In this document: piece by piece, positions 51,468 through 60,210 of the stretch | Layout of the letters: each line of letters starts with the position of its first letter | Numbering within the stretch: the first letter of the stretch is position 1 | Assembly: GCA_030695565.1 (NCBI GenBank) | Contig: JAUYRZ010000067.1 | Span: 51,377 to 115,376, forward strand | Length of the DNA stretch: 64,000 nucleotides | Source: Archangium sp. | GTDB lineage: Bacteria > Myxococcota > Myxococcia > Myxococcales > Myxococcaceae | Reading direction: 5' to 3' | Notes under the pieces: model-generated | Databases searched by the model: none | The model's input: the letters and a program-made list of their open reading frames with translations, nothing else | Told to the model about the DNA's origin: nothing | Made by a program: the position numbers and the translations under genes

Positions 51468-52031
51468 CTACGGCGTCCACACCGCGCCGGTCGCACAATC
51501 GAAGTGCCGCAAGCTGACCGCCGTCGGACTCAAGTCCATCGCGCCGAACAAAATCGGCAGCGGGGGCCGGGGAGGCCCGATCGACCCCGGATTGAAGATC
51601 GTCAAACCGCGCTCCTGCCCGATGAACGGCACGTGCGAGTGACCGCAGATGATCACGCTCGCTTTCTCCGCCCGCGCCAACTTTGCCGCCTCAGCCCGGA
51701 TCCGTGAGCCGTAGATCGCGATGTGCGTGAGCATCATGGTGAGCTCCGTTCGCCCCCCATGCACCAGCTCGAGGGCGATCACGTCGGGCAGCTCGAACGC
51801 GCGCACGTCGATGTTCCCCCGCACCGCGTGCACCGGCGCGATCTGAGCGAGCCGCTCGAGCACCGCGAGATCGCCGATGTCGCCCCCATGCAGAATGAAG
51901 TCGGGCTTCTGCGCGGCGAGATGAAAGAGCCCCTGCTCATTCGGAGCAGAGTGCGTGTCGGCCACGATGCCCAACCGCACCGAACCATCCGCGCGCATCG
52001 GCACCTGCACTCTGGAAACACGCGTCGTCAA
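51468..52031 (-). CDS. YfcE/MJ0936-type phosphodiesterase
   Basis: 187-aa compact metallophosphoesterase: GIVADTHSAP, LHGGDIGD, VRGNIDVRA, MLTHIAI, IICGHSHVP and FNPGSIGPPR, the diagnostic order of the YfcE/Vps29-like family. Cytoplasmic phosphodiesterase of unknown physiological substrate. A TTG at 52031 overlaps the stop of the BamA-like gene (TTGA) and suggests coupling; an ATG at 51998 (MRADGSVRLGIVADTH) is an equally plausible start that keeps the first motif near the N-terminus. Confidence 0.85.
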   Translation of the reverse strand: MTTRVSRVQVPMRADGSVRLGIVADTHSAPNEQGLFHLAAQKPDFILHGGDIGDLAVLERLAQIAPVHAVRGNIDVRAFELPDVIALELVHGGRTELTMMLTHIAIYGSRIRAEAAKLARAEKASVIICGHSHVPFIGQERGLTIFNPGSIGPPRPPLPILFGAMDLSPTAVSLRHFDCATGAVWTP

Positions 52032-53104
52032 AAGGCCTCCAGGAACTGAAAATAGAAAGCGAACGAGCCGCGACCCAGGCCGAAATCCAACCGCACCGTG
52101 ACGCGATCCTGCACGCGCACGCGCAACCCCACGCCCACGGCAGGCAGGGGCTGCGTCACGTCAGGTAATGGCCCCCCACCGAGCGCGCCCACGCCCACCC
52201 AGGCCGCTGCGCCGAGCCGCGCCCAGATGGTGTCTTTGGGAAACGGAAACATGAAGCGGTACTCCAACAAGGCGAACGCCGCGGTGGTGTCGCGATAGCG
52301 GCCCCAGCGGTAGGCCCGCAGATCCCACGGCGTGCCGAGCTGCGAGAGCTCGCTCCAGGGCACCCCGCCCCACGCGGTGCGGTACTTCACCTGCCAGCTG
52401 AGCGTGCTGCCTTCGCGAAACAACGTGACGGTGTGCCGGTAGTCGAGCGTGAGCGACTGCCACTGCGTGGTGCCGCCGAACCACGAGCCGTAGCCCAGCC
52501 ACTGCGCCGAGAGAAACAGCCCCTTGCGTGGATTGACCGGTTCGTCGCGCGAGTCCCACGTGAGCGAAAACCCCAGCCCCGAGTTGATCACGCTCGCACC
52601 GCCGCGCGCTTGAAAGTCGGGATCCGCGGCGACGCCGGGGGAAAGTTGCCGCGAGCGCGTGCCGGTGAAATCCATCACGGTGCCGAAGAAGAGCGGCAGC
52701 TTCTCCTGCATGCGCACCTGCAGCTGCGGCGTCACCAACCACGCCGTGCGCCGGTACGCGGTGCTCTCCGCGCCCTGCGGGCGGGTCAAGCCGTTCTCGA
52801 AACCCACCCCGAAGAAATGATCAGGCTGATCTCTCACGTCGATGAACGCCTGGAGCCGAACGCGATCCTCCATCCAGAACGAGGTGAGCCGCGTCTGCGT
52901 GAGAAACGCGCCCACCGTGCCCGCGCCCGCCACCACCGCCAGTGACGAACGGGGCGCGTCGGCGCTGGCGCTCCACCCCGCGACGCCGCCGGCGACGACC
53001 ATGAACCCCAGCTCGGGCGTGTACGCCGGCGCGATGACCGGCGTGACCTTGAGCTCCACTCCCGGCGACGCGAGCAAACACACCAGCAGCGCGAAGGAGC
53101 CCAT
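52028..53104 (-). CDS. BamA/TamA-like outer-membrane beta-barrel
   Basis: 358 aa. Signal peptide (MGSFALLVCLLASPG) then a predicted 16-stranded barrel without POTRA domains. Family markers: SLTWDSRDEPVNPRKGLFLS, DLRAYRWGRYRDTTAAFALL (the conserved RGxRxxRYxD loop, here with Ala for Gly) and a C-terminal aromatic Phe. Similar to the bacterial surface antigen (D15) barrels found as stand-alone proteins. Likely inserted in the outer membrane as a channel or export pore. ATG 53104 is preferred over GTG 53125 because of the signal peptide. Confidence 0.8.
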   Translation of the reverse strand: MGSFALLVCLLASPGVELKVTPVIAPAYTPELGFMVVAGGVAGWSASADAPRSSLAVVAGAGTVGAFLTQTRLTSFWMEDRVRLQAFIDVRDQPDHFFGVGFENGLTRPQGAESTAYRRTAWLVTPQLQVRMQEKLPLFFGTVMDFTGTRSRQLSPGVAADPDFQARGGASVINSGLGFSLTWDSRDEPVNPRKGLFLSAQWLGYGSWFGGTTQWQSLTLDYRHTVTLFREGSTLSWQVKYRTAWGGVPWSELSQLGTPWDLRAYRWGRYRDTTAAFALLEYRFMFPFPKDTIWARLGAAAWVGVGALGGGPLPDVTQPLPAVGVGLRVRVQDRVTVRLDFGLGRGSFAFYFQFLEAF

Positions 53105-53252
53105 TCTCGAGCCGCTTTGCCCCACCGAGCCCTCACTGTCACCCGTTTGCCTACATCCGCGCCAAGGGTGGTTGTTTCTCCCTCATCGGCTGGGGTAATG
53201 GCCGCGACGCCGTCGTCCCGTTGATCAAGCTGCGAAGTGGGGGCCTCAAACC

Positions 53253-54143
53253 GTGTGGTTACCAGTCCTCATCATCTCAGTGTTGGCCGCGCCCATGCCG
53301 GGCGAGACCGAGTCGCAGCGTTTCAAGGCCGCCTTCGAACGCGGTGAAGCGCACTTTCAAAAAGGCGACTTCGGCGCCGCCATCGCCAGCTTCCGCGAGG
53401 CCGATCGCGCGCGGGTGACGCCCGAAGTGGCCTACGACCTGGCCAAGTGTTTCGAGAAGCTGGGCGACGAGGCGTACACGACCTTTTATTACCGCCTCTA
53501 CATGCGCCGGGCTCCCGCGGCGCCCGACACGCTGGAGGTCGCTGAAAAAGTCGGCACCACCATCGCGTGCGTGGAGACCGAGGGCCTGGGTTTTCTCGAG
53601 CTCGACGCGCCCCGCGCCAACGCCGTCACCCTGCTCGGCCAGCGCTATCCCGAGCCGCCCATCGCGCGTTTCCTGCCGCCCGGCGACTACGAAGTGACCG
53701 CCGAGTTTCCCAGCGGCGTGAAGACCATGTCCGTGCAGATCCGCACTGGCAAGACGACCACCGTCTCCTTCGAGCCGCTCGCGCCGCCCCTGGTGCCCCT
53801 GGAGTCCGCGCTGTCTGCCGAGCTGGTGGCCAAAGGCGCCGACTCCGCGGTGGGCCCCGGCCCCAGCACGCTGCGCATCGGCAGCTACGTGGTGTTCGGC
53901 GTGGGCCTCGCTGCGTTGGCCACCGGCATCGCGCTCGGCGTCTCGTCGTCGGCTGACGCGGCCTCGTCGATGAACAAACAGCAGAGCGTCTCTCAGGCGC
54001 AGGGCCTGGCCGACGCAGCCAATGGCAAGGCGGTGGGCGCGAACCTTCTCTACGGACTGGGTGGCGCCGCTGTCGCCGGGGGCGCGCTCATGTTCATCTT
54101 CTCCATGCCAGAGCCAGGCATGAAGCCCGCGGGGACCAAATGA
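53253..54143 (+). CDS. TPR-PEGA-like membrane protein
   Basis: 296 aa. GTG start with a short signal/anchor (WLPVLIISVLAAPMPG). Residues about 20-95 form TPR-like helices (RFKAAFERGEAHFQKGDFGA, then AIASFREAD), followed by a PEGA-like beta domain (LGFLELDAPRANAVTLLGQR, FLPPGDYEVTAEFPSG) and two hydrophobic segments near the C-terminus (VVFGVGLAALATGIALGV, LYGLGGAAVAGGALMFI). This TPR-PEGA-membrane layout is common in myxobacterial envelope operons. Its TGA overlaps the ATG of the next gene (ATGA). Confidence 0.75.
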   Translation: MWLPVLIISVLAAPMPGETESQRFKAAFERGEAHFQKGDFGAAIASFREADRARVTPEVAYDLAKCFEKLGDEAYTTFYYRLYMRRAPAAPDTLEVAEKVGTTIACVETEGLGFLELDAPRANAVTLLGQRYPEPPIARFLPPGDYEVTAEFPSGVKTMSVQIRTGKTTTVSFEPLAPPLVPLESALSAELVAKGADSAVGPGPSTLRIGSYVVFGVGLAALATGIALGVSSSADAASSMNKQQSVSQAQGLADAANGKAVGANLLYGLGGAAVAGGALMFIFSMPEPGMKPAGTK

Positions 54144-56614
54144 GCCGCTTCTCCCGACCGCTGTTGATCTCCGTGCTGCTGCTCTCGGGTTGTGACGCGA
54201 GCATCAAGGTCGACCCCGAAGGCTACCGCTGCGACGTGGGCAACGTGTGCCCCAGCGGCTTCACCTGCCGCGAAGGGGTCTGCCGCGCCGCGCTCGACAC
54301 CTCGTGCACCGGCGTGGTGTGCACCACCCCGCCCGCTTCCAGCTGCGTCAACGGCACCACGTTGCGCAACTTCTCCGGCAGCTGCGTCGCAGGTCAGTGC
54401 CAGTACGCGCCGGTCGACAGCACCTGCGCCACCACCTGCGCGCAAGACGCCTGCGTCGACGCCTGTGACGGGGTGGACTGCGTGACGCCGCCGCAAGCCG
54501 CCTGCACCGACGCCAACACGCTGCGCACTTTTTCTCAGACGGGGGCCTGCGCCGCCGGGGCGTGCAGCTACGTGACCACCGACACCACGTGCCCCAACGG
54601 CTGCGAAGCGGGCCTCTGCAAGGGCGTCGATCTCTGCCAGTCGATGAGCGTGGTGTGCACCACCCCGCCTTCCGCCACCTGCGTGGCCGACGCGCGCCGC
54701 ACCTTCAGCACCCCCGGCACCTGCGAGCCGGGCACCGGCATGTGCACCTACGCCTCGAACGACAGCGCCTGCCCCAACGGCTGCGCGCTGGGCCAATGCC
54801 TGACCGCCAGCCTCGCGTTCGCGCAGACCGGGCCGCGGCTGCACTTCGCCGTCAACGGCCTCGACATCGCGCCGGGCTCTTCGGGCAACTCCGCGCTGGC
54901 GGTGGGCAACGGGGGGAAGATCGCCCGCTGGGATGGCTCGATGTGGACGGAGCTGGCCGCGCCGGGGAACGACGACCTGAACAAGGTGGCCTTCGTGAGC
55001 GGCACCGTGGCCTACGCGGTGGGCGCCGGCCGCACCGTGCTCACCGTGCGCCCTTCGATGAACCAGGTGACCGACGTGCCGCTCTCCGGCTCGGGCGGCG
55101 CCAACCTCGTCGCCGTCAGCGGCCGTGACGTGGGTGAGGTGTTGATCGCCTCGGAGACCGGTGACTGGTGGCGCATGCGCGCCGGCACCTGGACCACCGG
55201 AGCGCTCCCTCCCGCAACGGCGCCCTACCGCATCAGCGGCGCTTACCTCGACGAGTCGTTGCGCGAGCGCATCGTGGGCGCGTGCGGCATGACCGTGCGG
55301 CAGTGCGTGGCCTACCGCTACGCTTCGGGCGGCACGCCGAACTTCATCGTGCACACCCAGGCCGGTACACCGGGCTTCACCGCGGTGGGCGGCGCGTTCG
55401 ACGTGGCCTCTGACGCGACGCCGCTGGCGGTGGTGGGCAGCGCCGACCTGAGCCTCGACACGCACTCCAACTTCGGCAACTTCGTGGCGATCGCCCCCAG
55501 CCCCGCGCTCGAAGGCGCCGGCATCGTGGGCATCACCGCGCAGGCCGTGAACCTCGGCCGCGACCTCTTCGTGCTCACCTCGTCGCGAGACCCCGACCCC
55601 AACACCAGCGGCAAGGGCGGGCTGTACCGCCTCGCCCGCGGCGTGGGCGTCAGCTCCACGGAGATCCTCGAGACCTACTTCGGTGAAGAGACGCTCTCGC
55701 CCAACGAAGCCAACGGCGTGCTGGTGGCCGAAGTGCGGCGCGCGCAGAACATCAACAACGTCTTCCGCCGCGGCGTCATCACCAACGAAGCGCTCGACGT
55801 GGGCGAAGACTTCATCGGCGCGTCGGTCGACGACACGGGCGCGCTGGTGCTGGCCAGCCGCTTCGGCGATGTGGTCGTGCGCCGGCCCACGCAGAGCACC
55901 TTCGACTTCCGAAGGCCGCCTTCCACCTGGGCCATCAAGGCGCTCGAGGCCCGCAACGGCACCGGCGTGTTGTTGGTGGGCGGCGCGAGCGGAAACCTGG
56001 GCGTCATCATTCGCGTCACCCCCGCGGGCTTCACCACCGTCACCTCGCGCAGCGGCACCAGCTTCAACGCCGTCTGCCGGGTCTCCGATACCGAAGGCTG
56101 GGCGGTGGGCACGGGCGGCGTCATCTACCGGGTGACCGGCACGGCGGGCACGCAGGTCGCTTCACCCACCACGAAGGATCTGCTCACCCTCGACTGCGCC
56201 GCGGGCGTGGCGGTGGCAGCGGGCGCCGATGGCACCGTCATCCGCCTGGCGAACGGCACGTGGAGCGCGGTCACCCCGGCGTTCCCGGTGACCGGCCGCC
56301 CCCTCACCTCGGCGCGCCTCGCTCCCGGCGGTGCCTTCGTCGCCGGCGACAACCTGTTCTACGGCTTCACGGCCAGCACCGGCGTGTGGACGCAGCTCAC
56401 CGCCAAAGCCGGGCTCAGCTCGCTGGTGGTCCGCGGTCCTCAGGAGGTCTACGGTGCCTTCATCACGGGAACCACGAGCGAGGTCCTCCGCTTCGATGGT
56501 GCGGCCTGGGGCCCCCGTCTCCTCCAGGTTTCAGGTGCCCTGGGAGGGGGTGTGCAAGCAGGCCCTCGAGTGGTATGGGGTGGGTCTCTGGGCGCCATCG
56601 TCGAGGCGCGCTAG
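54140..56614 (+). CDS. Cys-rich lipoprotein with C-terminal propeller
   Basis: 824 aa; lipobox LLSGC (acyl Cys 18). The first 230 residues are Cys-rich repeats (CPSGFTCREGVC; VVCTTPPASSC; VDCVTPPQAAC; VVCTTPPSATC) about 60-70 residues long. The remainder is a beta-propeller-like array of short strands with GNGGKIARWDGSMW, RFGDVVVRRP, GWAVGTGGVIYRVTG and AAGADGTVIRLANG, resembling photosystem-II-stability/YCF48 or BNR-like blades. Envelope-anchored binding protein. Translationally coupled to the TPR-PEGA gene; the pseudokinase gene follows 21 nt downstream. Confidence 0.78.
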   Translation: MSRFSRPLLISVLLLSGCDASIKVDPEGYRCDVGNVCPSGFTCREGVCRAALDTSCTGVVCTTPPASSCVNGTTLRNFSGSCVAGQCQYAPVDSTCATTCAQDACVDACDGVDCVTPPQAACTDANTLRTFSQTGACAAGACSYVTTDTTCPNGCEAGLCKGVDLCQSMSVVCTTPPSATCVADARRTFSTPGTCEPGTGMCTYASNDSACPNGCALGQCLTASLAFAQTGPRLHFAVNGLDIAPGSSGNSALAVGNGGKIARWDGSMWTELAAPGNDDLNKVAFVSGTVAYAVGAGRTVLTVRPSMNQVTDVPLSGSGGANLVAVSGRDVGEVLIASETGDWWRMRAGTWTTGALPPATAPYRISGAYLDESLRERIVGACGMTVRQCVAYRYASGGTPNFIVHTQAGTPGFTAVGGAFDVASDATPLAVVGSADLSLDTHSNFGNFVAIAPSPALEGAGIVGITAQAVNLGRDLFVLTSSRDPDPNTSGKGGLYRLARGVGVSSTEILETYFGEETLSPNEANGVLVAEVRRAQNINNVFRRGVITNEALDVGEDFIGASVDDTGALVLASRFGDVVVRRPTQSTFDFRRPPSTWAIKALEARNGTGVLLVGGASGNLGVIIRVTPAGFTTVTSRSGTSFNAVCRVSDTEGWAVGTGGVIYRVTGTAGTQVASPTTKDLLTLDCAAGVAVAAGADGTVIRLANGTWSAVTPAFPVTGRPLTSARLAPGGAFVAGDNLFYGFTASTGVWTQLTAKAGLSSLVVRGPQEVYGAFITGTTSEVLRFDGAAWGPRLLQVSGALGGGVQAGPRVVWGGSLGAIVEAR

Positions 56615-56635
56615 AGAAAAAAGGGGCCTGAAATC

Positions 56636-58285
56636 ATGGGTGAGCTGGACCCACGCATCCGAATCCGAGCGGCGCTGCGCTGTGACGGCATTGGTCGCCT
56701 TGATTGCGCAGAAGACACCGTCTCGGGCGATCGCCTGGCGGTGCGGTGGCTTCCCCTCGAGGCCAACGGCGACGCTGCGGTGAAGGCCTGCGAGAAGCTC
56801 CCCACGCACCACGCGCTGCCCCGCATTCTGCAGACCGGCCAGGTGGGCGCCTCGGCTTTCGTGGCCCTCGACTTTCCCGACGGCGAGATGCTGTCGGCCC
56901 GGGGCGAAGAGCGCCTCGACAACGAGCTGCTCCTCAAGCTGGCCGCGCAGCTGTCTGACGCGCTGGCCACCGTGCACGCGCAGGGCGTGGTGCATGGCGA
57001 GATGAGCCGCGACTCGGTGCTGATGGTGGAAGGCGGCAAGGCCAGCCTGTGGGACATGCCGCTGGTCATCGCCAACCGCCTGAGCGATCGCCGCGGTGAA
57101 AACCGGCTGATGCAGAACCTGCCCAAGACCGCGCCGTACCTCTCCCCTGAACGCGCGCGCGGTGAAGGCGCCAGCCAGGCCGGTGACGTGTACGCGCTGG
57201 GCGCGATCCTCTGCGTGTCGGCCGGTGCGCCGTTGCCCACGGCCCCCACCACGCTGGGCGTGGTGAACCTGATCTCCTCGGGGCAGTGGGTGCCCCGGGT
57301 GCCTGCGTCGTTGCCCGAGCGGTGGGCCACGATGTTGAGCCGGATGGTGTCGGTCGACCCCGCGGCGCGTCCTTCGTCGCTCGAAGTGGCCCTCGCGTTC
57401 GCGCACGTGCCCGGCCAGAACTCGTTGCCCACCGTGCCTGAGCTGCAGGCCGTGAAGCTCCCGCCCGAAATCATCGCCGCCGCTGACGCGCTGATGAAGC
57501 AGCAGCTCGAAGCGATGCGCGCTCCGACGCGCGAGATGCCCCTGGCGCAGGTCGAGGCGCAGCTGGCGATCGCCGTCCCCGCGCCGCTTCCCGTCGCCTC
57601 CGACCCGATGCCTTCGCTCGAGCTGAAGCCCGCCGAGCCCGTGGCTGCGCTCAGCGTTCAGGCGAACACGCTGGATGAAGTGAACGAGCCTGCGCCCGAC
57701 GTGGTGCGCATTCCCACGCTGGAGATCGAAGCGGTTCGTGCGGAGATGCTCGCCGCGGCCCCGGTGGTCGAAACGCCGGTGGTGGCGCCCTCCGTGGTGA
57801 TGAACGACTCGCTCTCCGTCTCCGCCGACCTGCTGGCAGACGGCGCGACGACGTTGTCGGCTGAAGAAGTCGCCACGATTCAGGCGAACAACCGCAAGGT
57901 GTGGATGGTGTTCGGCGGCGTGGTGGGCGCGGCGATCGCGCTCATCGGCGTGGTGGTGATGTTGGCCACCCAGGCGCCGGAGCCCCAGACCGCCGCTCCA
58001 ATGGCCGCGGTGGTGCAGCCGAAGGTGGCCGCGCCCGTGGCGCCCCGCGTGCTCGAAGAGCTCACCCCGCTGATCAAGCTGCCGGTGAAGGCCGCCGTGA
58101 AGAACGTGGCCCGCCCTGCACGCGCTGCCGTCGAGGCCGAGCCCGTCGCCGAGACCCCGGCCGTGGTGGAGACCGCTCCGGTGCCTGCACCTGCGCCCGA
58201 GAAGTCGGCCGCCGCCGACTTCAACTTCCTGGAGAGCGCCGAAGCGCCCGTCAGCGAGTTGAAGCGCCCCAGCACGGAGATGTGA
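56636..58285 (+). CDS. Membrane pseudokinase (degenerate STPK)
   Basis: 549 aa. The kinase fold is recognisable (LLLKLAAQLSDALATVHAQG, TAPYLSPERARGEGASQAGD, VYALGAIL) but the catalytic residues are lost: the VAVK lysine is Arg (LAVRWLP), HRD is HGE (VVHGEMSRDSVLM), the loop Asn is Ser, and DFG is DMP (LWDMP). No glycine-rich loop. After a Pro/Glu/Val-rich linker (residues about 285-415) a transmembrane helix (VWMVFGGVVGAAIALIGVVV) leads to an Ala/Pro/Val-rich C-terminus. It probably senses or scaffolds rather than phosphorylates. ATG with AAGGGG upstream; same transcription unit as the two preceding genes. Confidence 0.78.
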   Translation: MGELDPRIRIRAALRCDGIGRLDCAEDTVSGDRLAVRWLPLEANGDAAVKACEKLPTHHALPRILQTGQVGASAFVALDFPDGEMLSARGEERLDNELLLKLAAQLSDALATVHAQGVVHGEMSRDSVLMVEGGKASLWDMPLVIANRLSDRRGENRLMQNLPKTAPYLSPERARGEGASQAGDVYALGAILCVSAGAPLPTAPTTLGVVNLISSGQWVPRVPASLPERWATMLSRMVSVDPAARPSSLEVALAFAHVPGQNSLPTVPELQAVKLPPEIIAAADALMKQQLEAMRAPTREMPLAQVEAQLAIAVPAPLPVASDPMPSLELKPAEPVAALSVQANTLDEVNEPAPDVVRIPTLEIEAVRAEMLAAAPVVETPVVAPSVVMNDSLSVSADLLADGATTLSAEEVATIQANNRKVWMVFGGVVGAAIALIGVVVMLATQAPEPQTAAPMAAVVQPKVAAPVAPRVLEELTPLIKLPVKAAVKNVARPARAAVEAEPVAETPAVVETAPVPAPAPEKSAAADFNFLESAEAPVSELKRPSTEM

Positions 58286-58293
58286 GTGCGTGT

Positions 58294-58349
58294 CACCGGT
58301 GGGCTCCGGTGATGCGGGAATGCTTGCAGTGACTGCCGCAGCGCGGCAG
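58294..58349 (+). terminator. Two hairpins after the pseudokinase gene
   Basis: CACCGG-6 nt-CCGGTG (58294-58311) and CTGCCGC-agc-GCGGCAG (58333-58349), both perfect. Neither is followed by a T-run, so Rho-independent termination is uncertain. They separate the pseudokinase operon from the APH-HopA1 pair. Confidence 0.4.
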
Positions 58350-58365
58350 ACAAGCGCTCCCTTCG

Positions 58366-59430
58366 ATGCGTGCGCCCCTCACTGAGGCTGAGCTGGATGG
58401 TCGCCTGGCCGCGTTGGGCCTCGTGCGCGACCCGTCGGTGACGTCGCCGCCGCCTTCGAAGAACCGCACCGTGGTGTGCAAGGCGACCACGGGCAAGAAG
58501 CGCGTGCTGGTGAAGATCGCCGACGGCCCGGGGAACGTGGGCGTGCTGCGAGAAGGCAGCGTGCTGGAGCGCGTCGAGCCGTTGTCGCGTGCACCGCGCA
58601 GCCCGCTCCACCTGCCGCACGTGTTCGCGTTCGATCCCGCGCACGGGTTGTTGGGGCTGGAGTGGATCACCAACGGCGAGACGCTCCACCACTTTCATCG
58701 GCGCTCGGGCGACTACCCCGACGGGCTCGCCGCGCAGGTGGGCAACGCGCTGGGTTTTCTGCACCGCATGAGCCGCGAAGGCCGCTCGCACTACGCCCTG
58801 GCCGACGCGTTTCGCGACGAGTCGGATCTGCTCGAGTGTTTCCTGCGCATGCGCCCTGACTTCTACGCCCGCCTCTCCAGCGCGGGCATCGACTTCTTCG
58901 CCAAGGTGCAGGCCGATGGGCAGGCGATGGTGGGGCTGCAGGCGCTCTCGGCGCAGCAGCTGAGGGAGAGCGAGAACGCGCTGCTGCACGGCGACCTGCG
59001 CCAGGCCAACCTGCTGCGGGTGAGCAAGGCGAACAAGGGCCCCGCCTCGGTGGTCTTCCTCGACTGGGAGCTCTCCTTCTGGGGCGACCCCGCGCGCGAC
59101 CTGGGCAGCCTGCTGTCGGACTACGTGCTGGGCTGGCTGGCGCCGGAACACCGCAGCGAAGTGCTGGGCCGGCCGGTGCTCGAGGGGTTCGCGCACGAGT
59201 TGATCTCCGCGTACTCGCGGGCCCGCGAGCCGAGCTTCAAGCCCGACGGTGATTTTCAGGAGCGCGTGGTGCGGTGGATCGGCACGGCGCTGCTCATCTC
59301 GGTGTACGGCATCACGCACTACGAGCAGGTGCTCGACGCGCGCGCGCTGGGCGTCTCGAAACACGCGCTGGAGATGCTGGGCTCGCCCAAAGAATGGCCT
59401 TCGGTGTTGTGGGGCGAGGTGAAGCGATGA
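58366..59430 (+). CDS. APH-fold kinase paired with HopA1-family protein
   Basis: 354 aa, aminoglycoside-phosphotransferase/choline-kinase fold. Catalytic loop LLHGDLRQANLL (HGDxxxxN) and metal-binding VVFLDWELSFWGDPARDLGS (the DWELxxxGDPAxDxG form) are intact; the N-lobe Lys is in RVLVKIADG. The DWEL/GDPA variant is the one I associate with kinases encoded beside HopA1 proteins in thioamitide (TvaC), cacaoidin and class V lanthipeptide clusters, where they phosphorylate Ser/Thr of a precursor. Its TGA overlaps the next ATG. No antibiotic-resistance role is indicated. ATG start, no signal peptide. Confidence 0.8.
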   Translation: MRAPLTEAELDGRLAALGLVRDPSVTSPPPSKNRTVVCKATTGKKRVLVKIADGPGNVGVLREGSVLERVEPLSRAPRSPLHLPHVFAFDPAHGLLGLEWITNGETLHHFHRRSGDYPDGLAAQVGNALGFLHRMSREGRSHYALADAFRDESDLLECFLRMRPDFYARLSSAGIDFFAKVQADGQAMVGLQALSAQQLRESENALLHGDLRQANLLRVSKANKGPASVVFLDWELSFWGDPARDLGSLLSDYVLGWLAPEHRSEVLGRPVLEGFAHELISAYSRAREPSFKPDGDFQERVVRWIGTALLISVYGITHYEQVLDARALGVSKHALEMLGSPKEWPSVLWGEVKR

Positions 59431-60146
59431 CCGCCGCCTCGACCGACCCGAAGGTGCGCTGGTTTCATTCGCGCCGCTTCAAGCTGCGGCCCGGCGAAGG
59501 CCCTGAGCTCCACCGTGCGTCGGGTGACTCGGGCTTCGTGGCGCACCTGACCGCGTGCACCCAGGGCGCGACCGGGTGGGATTGGGCGTTTCGCCTGGTG
59601 CGCACCGGGCTCGACTGGGCGTTCGTGAGCGACGGTAAGCTGACCTTGTTCGTCGACGAGCCGGGGCAGTACGTGCCGGCCGACGCGAAGGCGGGCGACG
59701 TGGTGGCGCTGCGGCTGCCGCGGGCGCGCGAGAATCTGCACCCGCACCGCTTCTCGCTCTACGGCGGCCAGGGTGGCTGCGTGGTGGGGCATGGCTACGC
59801 GAAGTTGTTCATCCCGGTGACGTACGAGGCCGCGCCTGCGCTGGTCGAAGCGTGCGCGAGCAAGTGGGCGGATCAGCTGCGGTTCTCGCTCTGCGTGGCG
59901 AACTCGCCGCATGACTTCGATCGCGCCGATTCGGCGTTGATCGACGTGGGCCCGCAAGATGAGCCCGGCGTGTTGCGGCTGTTGGAGGCGTTCTTCCGGC
60001 AGCACCCCTCGGCGATCACCGGGCGGGGCATTCCGTTCGGCACGGTGGCGGGGCCGCTGCACCTGGCGCGGGCTGACGCGAAGGATCGCGGCGATCTCGC
60101 TGATGGCTACGGCTGGCGGCGCAGCACCGAGGCCGTCGCGAAGTGA
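59427..60146 (+). CDS. HopA1-family protein (putative phospho-Ser/Thr lyase)
   Basis: 239 aa. The C-terminal half carries family features: DFDRADSALIDV (the YdRaDaaVLY block), LLEAFFRQHPSAI, IPFGTVAGPLHLARAD and DGYGWRRSTEAVAK (SFGxxRcxlxAeg block). The N-terminal half holds LRLPRARENLHPHRFSLYGG. HopA1 is a Pseudomonas syringae type III effector family; homologues such as TvaD and Cao7 occur with an APH kinase in peptide-modification clusters and are thought to eliminate phosphate from modified Ser/Thr. The start overlaps the kinase stop (ATGA), so the two products are almost certainly partners. Cytoplasmic. Confidence 0.75.
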   Translation: MTAASTDPKVRWFHSRRFKLRPGEGPELHRASGDSGFVAHLTACTQGATGWDWAFRLVRTGLDWAFVSDGKLTLFVDEPGQYVPADAKAGDVVALRLPRARENLHPHRFSLYGGQGGCVVGHGYAKLFIPVTYEAAPALVEACASKWADQLRFSLCVANSPHDFDRADSALIDVGPQDEPGVLRLLEAFFRQHPSAITGRGIPFGTVAGPLHLARADAKDRGDLADGYGWRRSTEAVAK

Positions 60147-60149
60147 GTT

Positions 60150-60193
60150 CCCTCTCCCTTCGGGCCCTTCGGGAGAAGGGTCAGGGTGAGGGC
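60150..60193. repeat. Dispersed palindromic repeat, copy 7 (reverse orientation)
   Basis: CCCTCTCCC ... GGGAGAAGGG then TCAGGGTGAGGGC, i.e. the same element read from the opposite strand; the loop contains CGGGCCCTTCG. Follows the HopA1 gene and may terminate it. Confidence 0.65.
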
Positions 60194-60210
60194 TGTGTTC
60201 AGATGCGCCG

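Noticed and set aside
58294..58349. Confident Rho-independent terminator after the pseudokinase gene
   Set aside because: Hairpins are perfect, but no T-tract follows, so kept only as a low-confidence terminator.
58366..59430. Aminoglycoside resistance function for the APH-fold kinase
   Set aside because: The DWEL/GDPA variant and tight coupling to a HopA1-family gene fit a peptide or protein kinase better; nothing suggests drug modification.
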